From positions 248,001 to 312,000 of the forward strand of contig NZ_STGL01000001.1 of the NCBI RefSeq assembly GCF_004919085.1: DNA of 64,000 nucleotides, read 5' to 3'. The DNA comes from Nocardioides sp. GY 10127 (GTDB lineage: Bacteria; Actinomycetota; Actinomycetes; Propionibacteriales; Nocardioidaceae). The translations under genes and the position numbers were made by a program. Numbering within the stretch: position 1 is the stretch's first letter; every line of letters starts with the position of its first letter. The notes under the pieces were generated by a model. It was not told where the DNA came from and made no database searches. It saw nothing but the letters and a program-made list of their open reading frames with translations. Positions 40,703 through 50,654 of this stretch are shown here, one piece after another.

Positions 40703-41991
40703 CGGCGGTGGGACGCAGCGGGCTGCGCGCGGGGGGTGGACGTCGGCACCGCCGCGACCGGACGGTCCGAGGCGTCACAGTAGGCGACCTCCAGCGCGTC
40801 GACGCACCCCTCCCAGGTGGGGAGCTCGGTGACGTCCGGCACGCGCGGGTCCCCCAGCTGAGCCGCGACGGCGGCGGCGACGTCCTCGGCGGGCGCGTCC
40901 GCCTCCACCGTCCGGGCCCAGCCCAGCTCGCCGAGCTCGGTGAGGCCCGACGTCCGTGCCACCACGACCGGACGGCCCAGGTCGAGGGCCTCCATGACGG
41001 CGACGGGGTGGGCCTCGTAGTCGCTCAGCAGCACCACGCAGCCCGCGCGGGCGAGACTGCGCGCCATCTCCGCACGGTCGCGCGGCGGGACCAGGCGGAC
41101 CGTCACGCGGTCGGCGACGCCGAGGCGCGCCGCCAGCGCACGCAGCTCACCCTCGTAGGGGCCCGCTCCGAGGATCTCCAGGCGCGCCTCCGGCACCCGC
41201 TCCAGCAGCGCCGGCAGCGCGGCGACGGCCCGCTGGTGCCCCTTGTACTTCTCCAACCGGCCGACGGTGACGACGAGCCCCGGCTCGACCGCGGGCGCGG
41301 GGACCGGCGCCGGCAGGGAGCCACCGTTGCGGACGAGGCGCACCGGCGCCCCGACCGCCTGCTCGAACCGGCGCACCTCGAACTCCGAGACCCCGACCAG
41401 CAGGCGGGCCCGGCGAAGCAGCGGCCCCAGCAGCCGCCACTGGGTGCCGCGCGCGCGGGCGCGGAGCTCGCTCGTCGCGCCGCCGGAGTGGAAGGTCAGC
41501 AGGTAGGGGGTGCGGCGCAGCCAGGCGCCGAGCATGGCCACCGGCGGCACCAGCGTGTGCACGCCCTGGACGTGGACGAGCTCGCGCCGGCGCGTCAGCA
41601 GGGCCAGGAGCAATCCGGGGCTCGCGTACCAGTCCCGGGTCCGGGGGTACGCGCGGTAGCGGCGCACGACGTAGCCGTCCGTGCGCTCCGTGCGCAGGAG
41701 GTCGCCCGTGCGGTCGGTGGTGAGCACCTCGAGCTCCCACCCCCGGGCGGCCAGCCTCCGCGCCACCTCGGCGACGTGGGACTCGATGCCGCCCAGGTCA
41801 GGCTGGGCCCTCGTGGACACCATGGTCACGCGTGGACGTCGCGGGGAGGCCGCCAGGTCCTCACCCGCCGGCACGGAATGGAGCGCCGGGCGGGCGACGG
41901 ACCGCAGGCGCTGGGCCGTCGCCGAGCCGAGGGCGAGGACGACGAGCAGGACGGCCCAGCCGCCCGTGCGCCGACGCTGCGGACGCGTCAC
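40699..41991 (-). CDS. Glycosyltransferase family 4 with N-terminal membrane segment
   Basis: 430 residues, GT-B fold. An N-terminal hydrophobic segment (GWAVLLVVLALGSATAQ, about 11-27) precedes the catalytic part: VTMVSTRAQPDLGGIESHVAEVARRLA, then VVTVGRLEKYKGHQRAVAAL, and LSDYEAHPVAVMEALDLG (E-x7-E-like). GTG 41991 overlaps the upstream GT2 stop by 4 bp. A start further in would remove the anchor, but no spacing evidence favours that. Probably transfers a hexose to the glycan intermediate; donor unknown. Confidence 0.88.
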   Translation of the reverse strand: MTRPQRRRTGGWAVLLVVLALGSATAQRLRSVARPALHSVPAGEDLAASPRRPRVTMVSTRAQPDLGGIESHVAEVARRLAARGWELEVLTTDRTGDLLRTERTDGYVVRRYRAYPRTRDWYASPGLLLALLTRRRELVHVQGVHTLVPPVAMLGAWLRRTPYLLTFHSGGATSELRARARGTQWRLLGPLLRRARLLVGVSEFEVRRFEQAVGAPVRLVRNGGSLPAPVPAPAVEPGLVVTVGRLEKYKGHQRAVAALPALLERVPEARLEILGAGPYEGELRALAARLGVADRVTVRLVPPRDRAEMARSLARAGCVVLLSDYEAHPVAVMEALDLGRPVVVARTSGLTELGELGWARTVEADAPAEDVAAAVAAQLGDPRVPDVTELPTWEGCVDALEVAYCDASDRPVAAVPTSTPRAQPAASHRR

Positions 41992-42890
41992 GAGGCGACC
42001 CGTCCCGCCTCGCGCAGGCGCGGCAGGTGCCGTCCGGGGCGCTCTCGCCGGCCGGCACCGCCACCCATGCCGCGGCCGGCGCGCACGCGCTCGGTGGCGA
42101 TCGTGCGCAGGACCCGGATGCCGTCGCGGACCGCGTGCAGGTTGCTGGCGCCGTGCAGGCGCAGGCGCTCCACGCTCGGCACCTCGGTGATCGCCGAGTC
42201 CGCGGCCGCGAACCGGCAGGCGATGACCGTCTCGATCTCGAACCCGTCACCCCAGAGCATCGTGCCGTCCGGCGAGGGCTGCTGGGACTCCGGCAGGTCG
42301 AGCACCGGCAGCTGGTCCGCCCAGAAGGCGTTGTAGCCGTAGCAGAGGTCGCTGAAGCGCGTGCCGAACGCGGTGTTCATGGCCAGGTTGAGGCCGTGGT
42401 TGCCGGTGGAGCGGACCGCCGTGATGTCGGCGCTGCCGGCGTCCCAGCCGTAGCGCGTGCCCTTGGCGAAGTCCGCGCCCTCGGTGAGGGCGTCGACGAA
42501 CGCGGTGATCTCGCTCGGGTCGGCGCTGCCGTCCGCGTCGAACATCACGATGACGTCGCCGCGCGCGGCCGCGAAGCCGGCGGCCAGCGCGTTGCCCTTG
42601 CCGCGGCGGCCCTGGCGCACCACGCGCACGGTCGGCAGCAGGCGCTGCGCGACCTCGACGGTGTCGTCGACGGACCCGCCGTCGATGAGGACGACCTCGG
42701 CGATGCGCTCGTCCGCCTCCCGGAGCTCCGGGAGCACGGCCTCCAGGTTGCGGGCCTCGTTCAGCGCCGGGACGACCACGGAGACGGACGGGACGGACGG
42801 CCGCGAGGCCGCCCGGGAGAAGGACGAGCGAGCCTGCCCGCTCGTCCTGTACGCGTCCCGGGACGACCCCGGGCGTGCGTGTGCAGTCAT
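41988..42890 (-). CDS. Glycosyltransferase family 2 (DPM/DPG synthase-like), first gene of the operon
   Basis: 300 residues, GT-A fold. Motifs: VSVVVPALNEARNLEAVLPEL, then VVLIDGGSVDDTV, MFDADGSADPSEI (DxD) and GYNAFWADQLPVLDL. This resembles enzymes that load a sugar on polyprenyl phosphate or start a glycan chain. ATG 42890 follows a GGGGG-containing leader; the longer open frame to 42995 includes unlikely sequence. The long 5' region (42891-43153) probably holds the promoter of the whole nine-gene operon. Confidence 0.88.
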   Translation of the reverse strand: MTAHARPGSSRDAYRTSGQARSSFSRAASRPSVPSVSVVVPALNEARNLEAVLPELREADERIAEVVLIDGGSVDDTVEVAQRLLPTVRVVRQGRRGKGNALAAGFAAARGDVIVMFDADGSADPSEITAFVDALTEGADFAKGTRYGWDAGSADITAVRSTGNHGLNLAMNTAFGTRFSDLCYGYNAFWADQLPVLDLPESQQPSPDGTMLWGDGFEIETVIACRFAAADSAITEVPSVERLRLHGASNLHAVRDGIRVLRTIATERVRAGRGMGGGAGRRERPGRHLPRLREAGRVAS

Positions 42891-43153
42891 GTGTACCCCC
42901 CATGGTTCACAAGCGGTGCACATCTGTGCCCGCCGCTCTTGACCTTGCCCACTCGGGGGCGGTCTACACCACCTGTAGGAGAGGGAGGAGGTCACATCGC
43001 GACTGCACGACGAGTTCTCAGCGCGTTCTCCGGCGTGAGGCCCCTACGCGCCCGGAGGAGCCTTCGGGCCCAGCCGGAGGGGCGGCGCGGCACGCCCCTA
43101 GCGCACAGGCCACGGGTGTGCTCCGGCGGCGGCAGCGGAGGTGCGGTGCGGGG
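42891..43153. other. 263-bp intergenic region between the polysaccharide operon and ctaB
   Basis: Holds the presumed promoter of the polysaccharide operon and the ctaB terminator(s). CTACA-N5-TGTAG (42964-42978) is a short perfect inverted repeat about 75 bp upstream of the first gene and could be an operator. Stem-loops GCCCG...CGGGC (43048-43067) and AGGGGCG-N8-CGCCCCT (43078-43099) lie on the ctaB side. No gene is seen. Confidence 0.5.
43078..43099 (-). terminator. Stem-loop after ctaB
   Basis: AGGGGCG, 8-nt loop, CGCCCCT: a 7-bp stem about 55 bp after the ctaB stop. Confidence 0.45.
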
Positions 43154-44155
43154 TCAGTGGAAGATCAGCGGGTCGACCGCGACGGCCACGAAGAGCAGGC
43201 TCAGGTACAGGTTCGAGAGGTGGAACAGCCGCATGGGCTGGATCTCGGTGAGGTCGTCGGTGCGGCGCGTGCGGCCCCACATGCGGTGCGCCTCCACGAG
43301 GAACACCGCACCGAGGACGACGGCCACCACCGGGTAGAGCAGGCCGGTGCCCGCGACCGGCCACAGCAGCAGCGACGTCACGACCGTGGCCCAGGTGTAG
43401 AGCACGACCTGCTTGCCCACCTCGGCGGCCGGGCGCACGGCGGGCAGCATCGGGACGTCGACCCCGGCGTAGTCCTCGCGGTAGCGCAGGGCCAGGGCCC
43501 AGGTGTGCGGCGGGGTCCAGAAGAAGACGACCAGGAACAGGATGATCGGAGTCCACGCCAGCGACCCGGTGACCGCGGTCCAGCCGATGAGGGCCGGGAA
43601 GCAGCCGGCGAGGCCGCCCCAGACGATGTTCTGCGTGGTGCGGCGCTTGAGCAGCATCGTGTAGACGAGCACGTAGAACGCGTTCGCCCCGAGCGAGAGC
43701 GCCGCCGAGAGCGGGTTCACCAGGGTGAGCAGGACGGCGGTCGAGGCGACGGCCAGGACGGTGCCGAACACGAGCGCGGCGACCGGGCTGACGATGTGCC
43801 GCGGGAGGGCACGCCGACGCGTCCGACGCATCTGCTCGTCGATGTCGCGGTCGTAGACGCAGTTGAACACCGAGGCCGAGCCCGCCGAGAACGTCCCGCC
43901 GATGACGGTGCCGACGACGGTGAGCAGGTCCGGCACGCCCCGGGCCGCGAAGAACATCACCGGAACGGTGGTCAGCAGGAGCAGCTCGATGACCCGCGGC
44001 TTGGTCAGCCCGACGTACGCGGCGACGACGTCGCGCCACGTGGTCGGCTCGGCCGCGGAGCCCGTCCGACGACCGATCGCACCGGTCGCGTGGGTGGGGG
44101 CATCGGTGTCACGATCGTCACGCGGTGAGGCGGACGAGGAACCGACGTACGTCAC
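43154..44155 (-). CDS. ctaB: Protoheme IX farnesyltransferase CtaB (heme O synthase)
   Basis: 333 residues. Adds a farnesyl group to heme B to make heme O, which CtaA then oxidises to heme A. UbiA-type prenyltransferase with about nine helices. The two Asp-rich sites are NCVYDRDIDEQM and RYREDYAGVDVPML, and WTPPHTWALAL is conserved. GTG 44155 follows GAAGGTCATCT; the much longer open frame to 46666 is antisense to tkt. Divergent from tkt. Confidence 0.95.
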   Translation of the reverse strand: MTYVGSSSASPRDDRDTDAPTHATGAIGRRTGSAAEPTTWRDVVAAYVGLTKPRVIELLLLTTVPVMFFAARGVPDLLTVVGTVIGGTFSAGSASVFNCVYDRDIDEQMRRTRRRALPRHIVSPVAALVFGTVLAVASTAVLLTLVNPLSAALSLGANAFYVLVYTMLLKRRTTQNIVWGGLAGCFPALIGWTAVTGSLAWTPIILFLVVFFWTPPHTWALALRYREDYAGVDVPMLPAVRPAAEVGKQVVLYTWATVVTSLLLWPVAGTGLLYPVVAVVLGAVFLVEAHRMWGRTRRTDDLTEIQPMRLFHLSNLYLSLLFVAVAVDPLIFH

Positions 44156-44204
44156 AGATGACCTTCGATCCTGCGGGTGGGTGAGGCGATGAGATGCGCC
44201 GGGA

Positions 44205-44230
44205 AGTCTACTGCCCAGGGTGAGTAGGCT
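44205..44230. promoter_or_regulatory. Divergent -10 boxes of ctaB (-) and tkt (+)
   Basis: TAGACT on the minus strand (44205-44210) points towards ctaB, 49 nt before its start. TAGGCT on the plus strand (44225-44230) points towards tkt, which would have a leader of about 130 nt. The boxes are only 14 bp apart, so the two promoters probably compete. Confidence 0.4.
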
Positions 44231-44368
44231 CGGAATCGACTGGGAACAGGCCGGTACCCGAGCCCGTTGCCCCGAAGGCCGCCCCGGGTCGTCCATGCCG
44301 AGGACCCGCCGGCGCCGCCGACGCTGATGAGAAGGCTGCCACTGAGCAGCCACGAGAGGATCTTCCAC

Positions 44369-46468
44369 GTGACCACAAGCGAGCAGCTCGACTGGACCGA
44401 CCTCGACCGCAAGGCGGTCGACACCGTCCGGGTCCTGGCGATGGACGCGGTGCAGAAGGTGGGCAACGGCCACCCCGGCACCGCCATGAGCCTGGCCCCC
44501 GCGGCCTACCTGCTCTTCCAGAAGGTCATGCGGCACGACCCGGCGGACCCCCGCTGGATCGCCCGTGACCGTTTCGTGCTCTCGTGCGGCCACTCCAGCA
44601 TCAGCCTCTACATCCAGCTGTACCTGGGCGGCTTCGGCCTGGAGCTGGACGACCTCAAGGCGCTGCGCACGTGGGGCTCGAAGACCCCCGGCCACCCGGA
44701 GCTCGGCCACACCGCCGGCGTCGAGGTCACCACCGGTCCGCTGGGCCAGGGCGTCGCCAACGCCGTCGGCATGGCGATGTCCGCCCGCCGCGTCCACGGG
44801 CTCCTCGACCCGGAGGCGGCCGAGGGCGAGAGCCTCTTCGACCACCACGTCTACGTGCTCTGCTCGGACGGCGACCTGGAGGAGGGCGTCAGCGGCGAGG
44901 CCAGCTCGCTCGCCGGCACCCAGGCCCTGGGCAACCTGACGATGATCTACGACCGCAACAAGATCTCGATCGAGGGCGACACGGACGTGGCCTTCACCGA
45001 GGACGTGGCCAAGCGCTACGAGGCCTACGGCTGGCACGTCCAGACGGTCGACTGGACGAACGGCGGCACCGAGTACGTCGAGGACGTCCCGGCCCTGCAC
45101 GCGGCCGTCGTCGCCGCGGGCGAGGTCACCGACAAGCCCTCGCTGATCGTGCTCGACACCGTCATCGCGTGGCCCGCCCCGAACGCCCAGGGCACCGAGG
45201 CCGCCCACGGCAGCGCCCTGGGCGCCGACGAGGTCGCCGCCACCAAGCAGGTCATGGGCTTCGACCCGGAGCAGACGTTCGAGGTCCCGGACGACGTCAT
45301 CGCCCACACCCGCTCGCTCCTCGAGCGCGGCGCCTCCTGGGGTTCCGAGTGGGACGAGCAGTACCGGGCCTGGGCCGAGAAGAACGCCGACAAGGTCGAC
45401 CTCCTGCACCGCCTCAAGGCCCAGGAGCTGCCCGAGGGCCTCGCGGCCGCCCTGCCGGTCTTCGAGGCCTCGGAGAAGGGTGTCGCCACCCGCTCCGCCA
45501 GCGGCCAGGTCATCAACGCCATCGCCGGCGTCATGCCCGAGCTGTGGGGCGGCTCCGCCGACCTCGCCGGCTCGAACAACACCACCATCAAGGGCGCGCC
45601 GTCCTTCCTGCCGTCGACCACGACCGTCGAGGAGTACGAGGCGGACCCGTTCCAGGGCCGCGTCCTCCACTTCGGCATCCGTGAGCACGGCATGGGCGCG
45701 ATCATGAACGGCATCGCGGCCGATGGCATGACCCGCGTCTTCGGCGGCACCTTCCTGACGTTCTCCGACTACATGCGCGGCGCGGTCCGCGTCGCGGCGC
45801 TGTCCAAGCTGCCCGTGGTCTACGTCTGGACGCACGACTCCATCGGCCTGGGCGAGGACGGCCCGACCCACCAGCCGATCGAGCACTTCGCCGCGCTGCG
45901 CGCCATCCCGGGCCTCGACTTCGTCCGCCCGGCCGACGCCAACGAGACCGCCGCCGCCTGGGCCGCCATCCTCGCGAACACCGACCGACCGGCTTCCCTG
46001 GCCCTCACCCGCCAGAACGTGCCGACCTTCCCGCGCGGCGAGCAGGGCTACGCCACCACCGAGGACGTCGCCAAGGGTGGCTACGTGCTGCTCGACACCG
46101 ACGGCGAGCCCGACGTGGTCCTGATGGGCACCGGCTCCGAGGTGCAGCTGGCCGTCCAGGCCCGCGACCTCCTCGCCGCCGAGGGCGTCCAGGCCCGCGT
46201 GGTCTCGCTCCCCTGCCTGGAGTGGTTCGAGGAGCAGGACCAGGCCTACCGCGACACCGTCATCCCGCCGCAGGTCAAGGCCCGCGTCTCGGTCGAGGCC
46301 GGCATCAAGATGGGCTGGCGCGAGTACGTCGGCGACCACGGCCGGATCGTCTCGCTCGACCACTACGGCGCCTCCGCCGACTTCGCCCGCCTGTACTCGG
46401 AGTTCGGCATCACCGCGCAGGCCGTCGCCGACGCCGCGCGCGACAGCATCACGTCCGTCCGGGCCTGA
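44369..46468 (+). CDS. tkt: Transketolase
   Basis: 699 residues, the standard bacterial length. Thiamin diphosphate enzyme of the non-oxidative pentose phosphate pathway; moves two-carbon units between sugar phosphates. Visible: [16 protein letters not shown] (substrate His), the TPP motif [18 protein letters not shown], then NKISIEGD, and in the second half [15 protein letters not shown] with the catalytic Glu, [19 protein letters not shown] and [11 protein letters not shown] 44369 follows a GAGAGGA ribosome site. First gene of tkt-tal-pgi. Confidence 0.97.
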   Translation: MTTSEQLDWTDLDRKAVDTVRVLAMDAVQKVGNGHPGTAMSLAPAAYLLFQKVMRHDPADPRWIARDRFVLSCGHSSISLYIQLYLGGFGLELDDLKALRTWGSKTPGHPELGHTAGVEVTTGPLGQGVANAVGMAMSARRVHGLLDPEAAEGESLFDHHVYVLCSDGDLEEGVSGEASSLAGTQALGNLTMIYDRNKISIEGDTDVAFTEDVAKRYEAYGWHVQTVDWTNGGTEYVEDVPALHAAVVAAGEVTDKPSLIVLDTVIAWPAPNAQGTEAAHGSALGADEVAATKQVMGFDPEQTFEVPDDVIAHTRSLLERGASWGSEWDEQYRAWAEKNADKVDLLHRLKAQELPEGLAAALPVFEASEKGVATRSASGQVINAIAGVMPELWGGSADLAGSNNTTIKGAPSFLPSTTTVEEYEADPFQGRVLHFGIREHGMGAIMNGIAADGMTRVFGGTFLTFSDYMRGAVRVAALSKLPVVYVWTHDSIGLGEDGPTHQPIEHFAALRAIPGLDFVRPADANETAAAWAAILANTDRPASLALTRQNVPTFPRGEQGYATTEDVAKGGYVLLDTDGEPDVVLMGTGSEVQLAVQARDLLAAEGVQARVVSLPCLEWFEEQDQAYRDTVIPPQVKARVSVEAGIKMGWREYVGDHGRIVSLDHYGASADFARLYSEFGITAQAVADAARDSITSVRA

Positions 46469-46502
46469 GCGCCCACCGACACACACGTTCCAGGAGGAAC
46501 AC

Positions 46503-47609
46503 ATGAGTGACCGTCTCAAGGCGCTGGCCGACGCCGGCGTGTCCATCTGGCTCGACGACCTCTCGCGCGAGCGGATCGAGACCGGCAACCTGGCCGCCGT
46601 CGTCGCGGAGAAGTCCGTCACCGGCGTCACGACCAACCCGACCATCTTCCAGGGCGCCATCGCCAACGGCGAGCGCTACGACGCCCAGGTGCGTGAGCTC
46701 GTCGCCGCCGGCAAGGACGTGGACGAGGTCATCTTCGCCCTCACCACGCAGGACGTCCGCAACGCCTGCGACATCCTCGCGCCGGTCGCGGCCTCCACGA
46801 AGTACGACGGCCGGGTCTCCATCGAGGTGGAGCCGGGCCTGGCCAACGACACCGAGGGCACCATCGCCTCGGCCCGCGCCCTCTGGGCGGAGGTCGACCG
46901 CAGCAACGCCCTGATCAAGATCCCCGCCACGCTCGAGGGCCTGCCCGCGATCACCGCCGTCATCGCCGAGGGGATCAGCGTGAACGTGACGCTGATCTTC
47001 AGCCTCGAGCGCTACCAGGCCGTCATGGACGCCTACCTCACCGGCCTCGAGCAGGCCCGGGAGGCGGGCCTGGACCTGTCGAAGATCAACTCGGTGGCGT
47101 CCTTCTTCGTCTCGCGCGTGGACTCCGAGGTCGACAAGCGCCTCGAGAAGATCGGCTCCGACGAGGCCCTGGCCCTGCGCGGCAAGGCCGCCGTCGCCAA
47201 CGCCCGCGTGGCCTACGGCGCGTTCGAGGAGGTCTTCTCCTCCGACCGCTGGAAGCAGCTGGAGTCCGCCGGCGCCAACCCGCAGCGTGCGCTGTGGGCC
47301 TCCACCGGCGTCAAGAACCCCGACTACTCCGACACGATGTACGTCATCGACCTCGTGGTCGCCGACACCGTCAACACCATGCCGGAGAAGACGATGGACG
47401 CCGTCGCCGACCACGGCGAGGTCAAGGGCGACCAGGTCAGCGGCACCTACGCCGACGCCCAGGGCGTCCTCGACGCCGTCGCCGCCGTGGGCGTCGACTG
47501 GGCCGAGGTCATGACCCTGCTCGAGGACGAGGGCGTGTCCAAGTTCCAGGACTCCTGGAAGGACCTCGTGGCCAGCGTCCAGTCGCAGATGGACAAGGCC
47601 GCCCAGTGA
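46503..47609 (+). CDS. tal: Transaldolase
   Basis: 368 residues. Transfers a three-carbon dihydroxyacetone unit in the pentose phosphate pathway. The Schiff-base lysine is in [12 protein letters not shown], with [10 protein letters not shown] near the N terminus and [19 protein letters not shown] after the active site. [15 protein letters not shown] is the long-form actinobacterial signature. ATG 46503 has an AGGAGG site 7 nt upstream. Its stop overlaps the pgi GTG (GTGA). Confidence 0.97.
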   Translation: MSDRLKALADAGVSIWLDDLSRERIETGNLAAVVAEKSVTGVTTNPTIFQGAIANGERYDAQVRELVAAGKDVDEVIFALTTQDVRNACDILAPVAASTKYDGRVSIEVEPGLANDTEGTIASARALWAEVDRSNALIKIPATLEGLPAITAVIAEGISVNVTLIFSLERYQAVMDAYLTGLEQAREAGLDLSKINSVASFFVSRVDSEVDKRLEKIGSDEALALRGKAAVANARVAYGAFEEVFSSDRWKQLESAGANPQRALWASTGVKNPDYSDTMYVIDLVVADTVNTMPEKTMDAVADHGEVKGDQVSGTYADAQGVLDAVAAVGVDWAEVMTLLEDEGVSKFQDSWKDLVASVQSQMDKAAQ

Positions 47610-49261
47610 GCGCCCCGATCGACCCCACGTCCACCGCGGCGTGGGGTCGGTTGGCCTCCCGGGCCTCCGGCTTCTCCCCCGACCTGCGCGCCTGGTTCGA
47701 CGCCGACGCCACCCGGGTGGAGAAGCTGACCCACCAGGCCGCCGACCTCCACGTCGACCTCTCCAAGAACCTCGTGGACGACGACCTGGTGGCCGACCTC
47801 GTGGCCCTGGCCGGCGAGGTGGGGCTCGAGGCGCGTCGCGACGCGATGCTCGCGGGCGAGCACATCAACGTCACCGAGGACCGGGCGGTGCTCCACACCG
47901 CCCTGCGCCTGCCGTCGGAGGCCACCCTGGTGGTCGACGGGCAGGACGTCGTCGCCGACGTGCACGAGGTCCTGGGCCGGGTCTACGACTTCGCCGACCA
48001 GGTGCGCTCGGGCGAGTGGACCGGGGTGACCGGGAAGCCGGTCGCCACGGTCGTCAACATCGGGATCGGCGGCTCCGACCTGGGCCCCGTCATGGCGTAC
48101 GAGGCGCTCCAGCCCTACGTCCGCGACGGCCTGGAGTGCCGGTTCATCTCGAACATCGACCCGACCGACGCGGCCACCACGCTGGCCGGGCTGGACCCCG
48201 AGACGACGCTGTTCATCGTCTCCTCCAAGACCTTCGGGACGCTGGAGACGCTGACCAACGCCCGCCTGTGCCGCTCCTGGCTCCTCGCGGGCCTGCAGGA
48301 GGCCGGCATCGACACCGGCGAGGCCGTCGCGAAGCACTTCGTGGCCGTCTCCACCAACCTCGAGAAGGTCGCGGACTTCGGCATCGACCCGGCCAACGCC
48401 TTCGGGTTCTGGGACTGGGTCGGTGGCCGGTACTCGATGGACTCCGCGATCGGCACGTCGCTGGCCGTGGCCATCGGGCCGGACGCGTTCGCCGACCTGC
48501 TGGCCGGCATGCACGCCATGGACGAGCACTTCCGGACGGCTCCCCTGGGCGAGAACGTCCCGGCGCTCATGGGTCTGCTCAACGTGTGGTACTCGAACTT
48601 CCTCGACGCCCACACGCACGCCGTCCTTCCCTACAGCCAGCTGCTGCACCGCTTCCCGGCGTACCTCCAGCAGCTGACCATGGAGTCGAACGGCAAGAGC
48701 GTCACCTGGGACGGCAAGGCGGTCACCACCGGCACGGGCGAGGTGTTCTGGGGCGAGCCCGGGACCAACGGCCAGCACGCCTTCTACCAGCTGATCCACC
48801 AGGGCACGCGGATCGTCCCGGCGGACTTCCTGGCCTTCGCCGAGCCGGCCTTCCCGCTCAAGGACGGCGAGACCGACGTCCACGAGCTGTTCCTGGCGAA
48901 CTTCTTCGCGCAGACGCAGGCGCTGGCCTTCGGCAAGACGGCGGACGAGGTCCGCGCCGAGGGCACCGCGGAGGCGATCGTCCCCGCGCGGGTGTTCTCG
49001 GGCAACCGGCCGACGACGTCCATCATGGCGCCGGCGCTCACGCCGTCCGTGCTCGGTCAGCTCATCGCGCTGTACGAGCACATCACGTTCACCCAGGGCG
49101 TGGTGTGGGGCATCGACAGCTTCGACCAGTGGGGCGTCGAGCTGGGCAAGCAGCTCGCGTCGGCCCTCACTCCGGCGGTCGCCGGGGACGAGGCCGTCGC
49201 CGCCGCCCAGGACGCGTCCACCCAGGCGCTGGTCGCCTACTACCGGCGTCACCGATCCTGA
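47606..49261 (+). CDS. pgi: Glucose-6-phosphate isomerase
   Basis: 551 residues. Interconverts glucose-6-phosphate and fructose-6-phosphate. Signatures: [45 protein letters not shown], the catalytic Glu region [30 protein letters not shown] and [16 protein letters not shown] 47606 overlaps the tal stop by 4 bp. In many relatives zwf and opcA follow here; in this genome a strong stem-loop follows, then pgl. Confidence 0.97.
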   Translation: MSAPIDPTSTAAWGRLASRASGFSPDLRAWFDADATRVEKLTHQAADLHVDLSKNLVDDDLVADLVALAGEVGLEARRDAMLAGEHINVTEDRAVLHTALRLPSEATLVVDGQDVVADVHEVLGRVYDFADQVRSGEWTGVTGKPVATVVNIGIGGSDLGPVMAYEALQPYVRDGLECRFISNIDPTDAATTLAGLDPETTLFIVSSKTFGTLETLTNARLCRSWLLAGLQEAGIDTGEAVAKHFVAVSTNLEKVADFGIDPANAFGFWDWVGGRYSMDSAIGTSLAVAIGPDAFADLLAGMHAMDEHFRTAPLGENVPALMGLLNVWYSNFLDAHTHAVLPYSQLLHRFPAYLQQLTMESNGKSVTWDGKAVTTGTGEVFWGEPGTNGQHAFYQLIHQGTRIVPADFLAFAEPAFPLKDGETDVHELFLANFFAQTQALAFGKTADEVRAEGTAEAIVPARVFSGNRPTTSIMAPALTPSVLGQLIALYEHITFTQGVVWGIDSFDQWGVELGKQLASALTPAVAGDEAVAAAQDASTQALVAYYRRHRS

Positions 49262-49312
49262 CCCGCCCCCAGCGCGCCTCCACCCCACCCTGATGGCACG
49301 CTGACCACCGAT

Positions 49313-49347
49313 CCCGGCCCGGGCACGCCACGCGAGCCCGGGCCGGG
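49313..49347 (+). terminator. 12-bp stem-loop between pgi and pgl
   Basis: CCCGGCCCGGGC, 11-nt loop, GCCCGGGCCGGG: a perfect 12-bp stem about 50 bp after the pgi stop, at the place where zwf-opcA would be expected. No T-run. Confidence 0.6.
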
Positions 49348-49380
49348 TCACGTCCCACCCCGCACGACCACGGAGGTCCC

Positions 49381-50127
49381 ATGTCCCCGCTGCCCGACCG
49401 TCCCGCCGCCCGCGTCGAGGTCCACCCCGACGCCTCGGCCCTCGCGACGGCCATCGCCGGCGAGCTGCTCAACCGCCTCGCCGACGTCCAGGCCGCCGGC
49501 CGGACGCCCCACGTCGTGCTGACCGGCGGCACGATCGCCGACGCCATGCACGCCGAGGTCACCCGCCTGGCCGACGCCTCGGGCGTCGACCTCACCGAGG
49601 TGGAGTTCTGGTTCGGTGACGAGCGCTTCGTCGCCCCGGACTCCCCCGACCGGAATGTCGGCCAGGTCCGACGGGCCTTCCTCGACCCCGCCGGCGTGCC
49701 CGCGCGTCGGGTCCACGCCATGCCGTCCACGCAGGACGCCGAGGACGTCGACGCGGCCGCCGCGCTCTACGCCGACGAGCTCGCCGAGCAGGGCCCGGAG
49801 GCCTTCGACGTCGCCATGTTCGGCGTCGGCCCCGACGGCCACATCGCCTCGCTCTTCCCGGGCTTCCCGCAGCTGGCCGAGGAGTCCGCCACGGTCCTCG
49901 GCGTCCGCGACGCCCCCAAGCCCCCGCCGGAGCGGATCACGCTGACCTACCCGGCGCTGGCGCGGTCGCGGGCGGTCTGGTTCCTGGTCAGCGGTGAGGG
50001 CAAGGCCGAGTCCGTCGCCGCCGCCCACGCGGAGGGGACCACGAAGGAGCAGATCCCCGCCGTGGGGCTCATGGGGACCGAGGACACCCGCTGGTTCCTC
50101 GACACCGGGTCCGCCTCGCAGCTCTGA
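49381..50127 (+). CDS. pgl: 6-phosphogluconolactonase
   Basis: 248 residues. Hydrolyses 6-phosphogluconolactone, the product of glucose-6-phosphate dehydrogenase, in the oxidative pentose phosphate pathway. Motifs: VVLTGGTIADAMH, EVEFWFGDERFVAPDSPDRN, FGVGPDGHIASLFPG and WFLVSGEGKAESVAAA. ATG 49381 follows GGAGGTCCC. Its usual upstream partners zwf and opcA are not in this window. A very strong bidirectional terminator follows. Confidence 0.94.
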   Translation: MSPLPDRPAARVEVHPDASALATAIAGELLNRLADVQAAGRTPHVVLTGGTIADAMHAEVTRLADASGVDLTEVEFWFGDERFVAPDSPDRNVGQVRRAFLDPAGVPARRVHAMPSTQDAEDVDAAAALYADELAEQGPEAFDVAMFGVGPDGHIASLFPGFPQLAEESATVLGVRDAPKPPPERITLTYPALARSRAVWFLVSGEGKAESVAAAHAEGTTKEQIPAVGLMGTEDTRWFLDTGSASQL

Positions 50128-50172
50128 ACGGCAGCCCAGCAGCAGGAGCGGACCGCGCTGCGTCCGCCCCGG

Positions 50173-50215
50173 CACGACGAAGGCCCCCGACCTGAGGTCG
50201 GGGGCCTTCGTGCTG
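50173..50215. terminator. Strong bidirectional terminator between pgl and rbpA
   Basis: A 16-bp perfect stem (50178-50193 with 50195-50210; CGAAGGCCCCCGACCT and its complement) with a minimal loop. It lies between two convergent genes and can serve both strands. Confidence 0.85.
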
Positions 50216-50245
50216 GGCCGTGAAGCTGGGCCGTGAAGCTGGGCC
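50215..50245. repeat. 13-bp direct repeat next to the terminator
   Basis: GGGCCGTGAAGCT occurs at 50215-50227 and 50228-50240, followed by a partial GGGCC. Probably slippage in non-coding sequence. Confidence 0.7.
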
Positions 50246-50266
50246 CTGCTGCTGGACGCGTGTGCG

Positions 50267-50626
50267 TCAGAAGATCAGGTCGCCGGACGCGCGGCGGCTG
50301 CGCAGCAGCGAGAGCGCCTCGTCCAGGATGTCCTCGGCCTCCTTGTCGGAGCGACGCTCCTTCACGTAGGCCAGGTGCGTCTTGTAGGGCTCGATCTTGG
50401 GCGCCGGCGGCGGGTTCTCGGAGTCCCGGCTCGCGGGGAGCCCGCACTTGGGGCAGTCCCAGCTGTCGGGGACGGTCGCCTCGACCGAGAACGCCACCAC
50501 GACGCGGTGCTCGTGCGAGCAGTAGTACGACACGGCCTGGCGCGGCGCGGCCTCGCCACGCTCCGCCTCGCCCATGGGGCCCGCGCCGACGCGGCTCCCC
50601 CGGATCGCGTTTCCTCCACCAGCCAC
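50267..50626 (-). CDS. rbpA: RNA polymerase-binding protein RbpA
   Basis: 119 residues. RbpA binds RNA polymerase and the principal sigma factor and stabilises the open promoter complex; it is found only in actinobacteria. The N-terminal tail and the zinc-binding core (YYCSHEHRVVVAFSVEATVP, then WDCPKCGLPA) are followed by a basic linker and the sigma-interaction helix (YKTHLAYVKERRSDKEAEDILDEAL). GTG 50626 follows GGGAGAGGGAA. It lies downstream of secG on the same strand. Confidence 0.95.
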   Translation of the reverse strand: MAGGGNAIRGSRVGAGPMGEAERGEAAPRQAVSYYCSHEHRVVVAFSVEATVPDSWDCPKCGLPASRDSENPPPAPKIEPYKTHLAYVKERRSDKEAEDILDEALSLLRSRRASGDLIF

Positions 50627-50654
50627 AGCGGTTCCCTCTCCCCCGTCGTCGCAG

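Noticed and set aside
43154-46666. 1170-codon minus-strand frame running from tkt into ctaB
   Set aside because: Only the last third is CtaB; the rest is antisense to transketolase with no recognisable domain.
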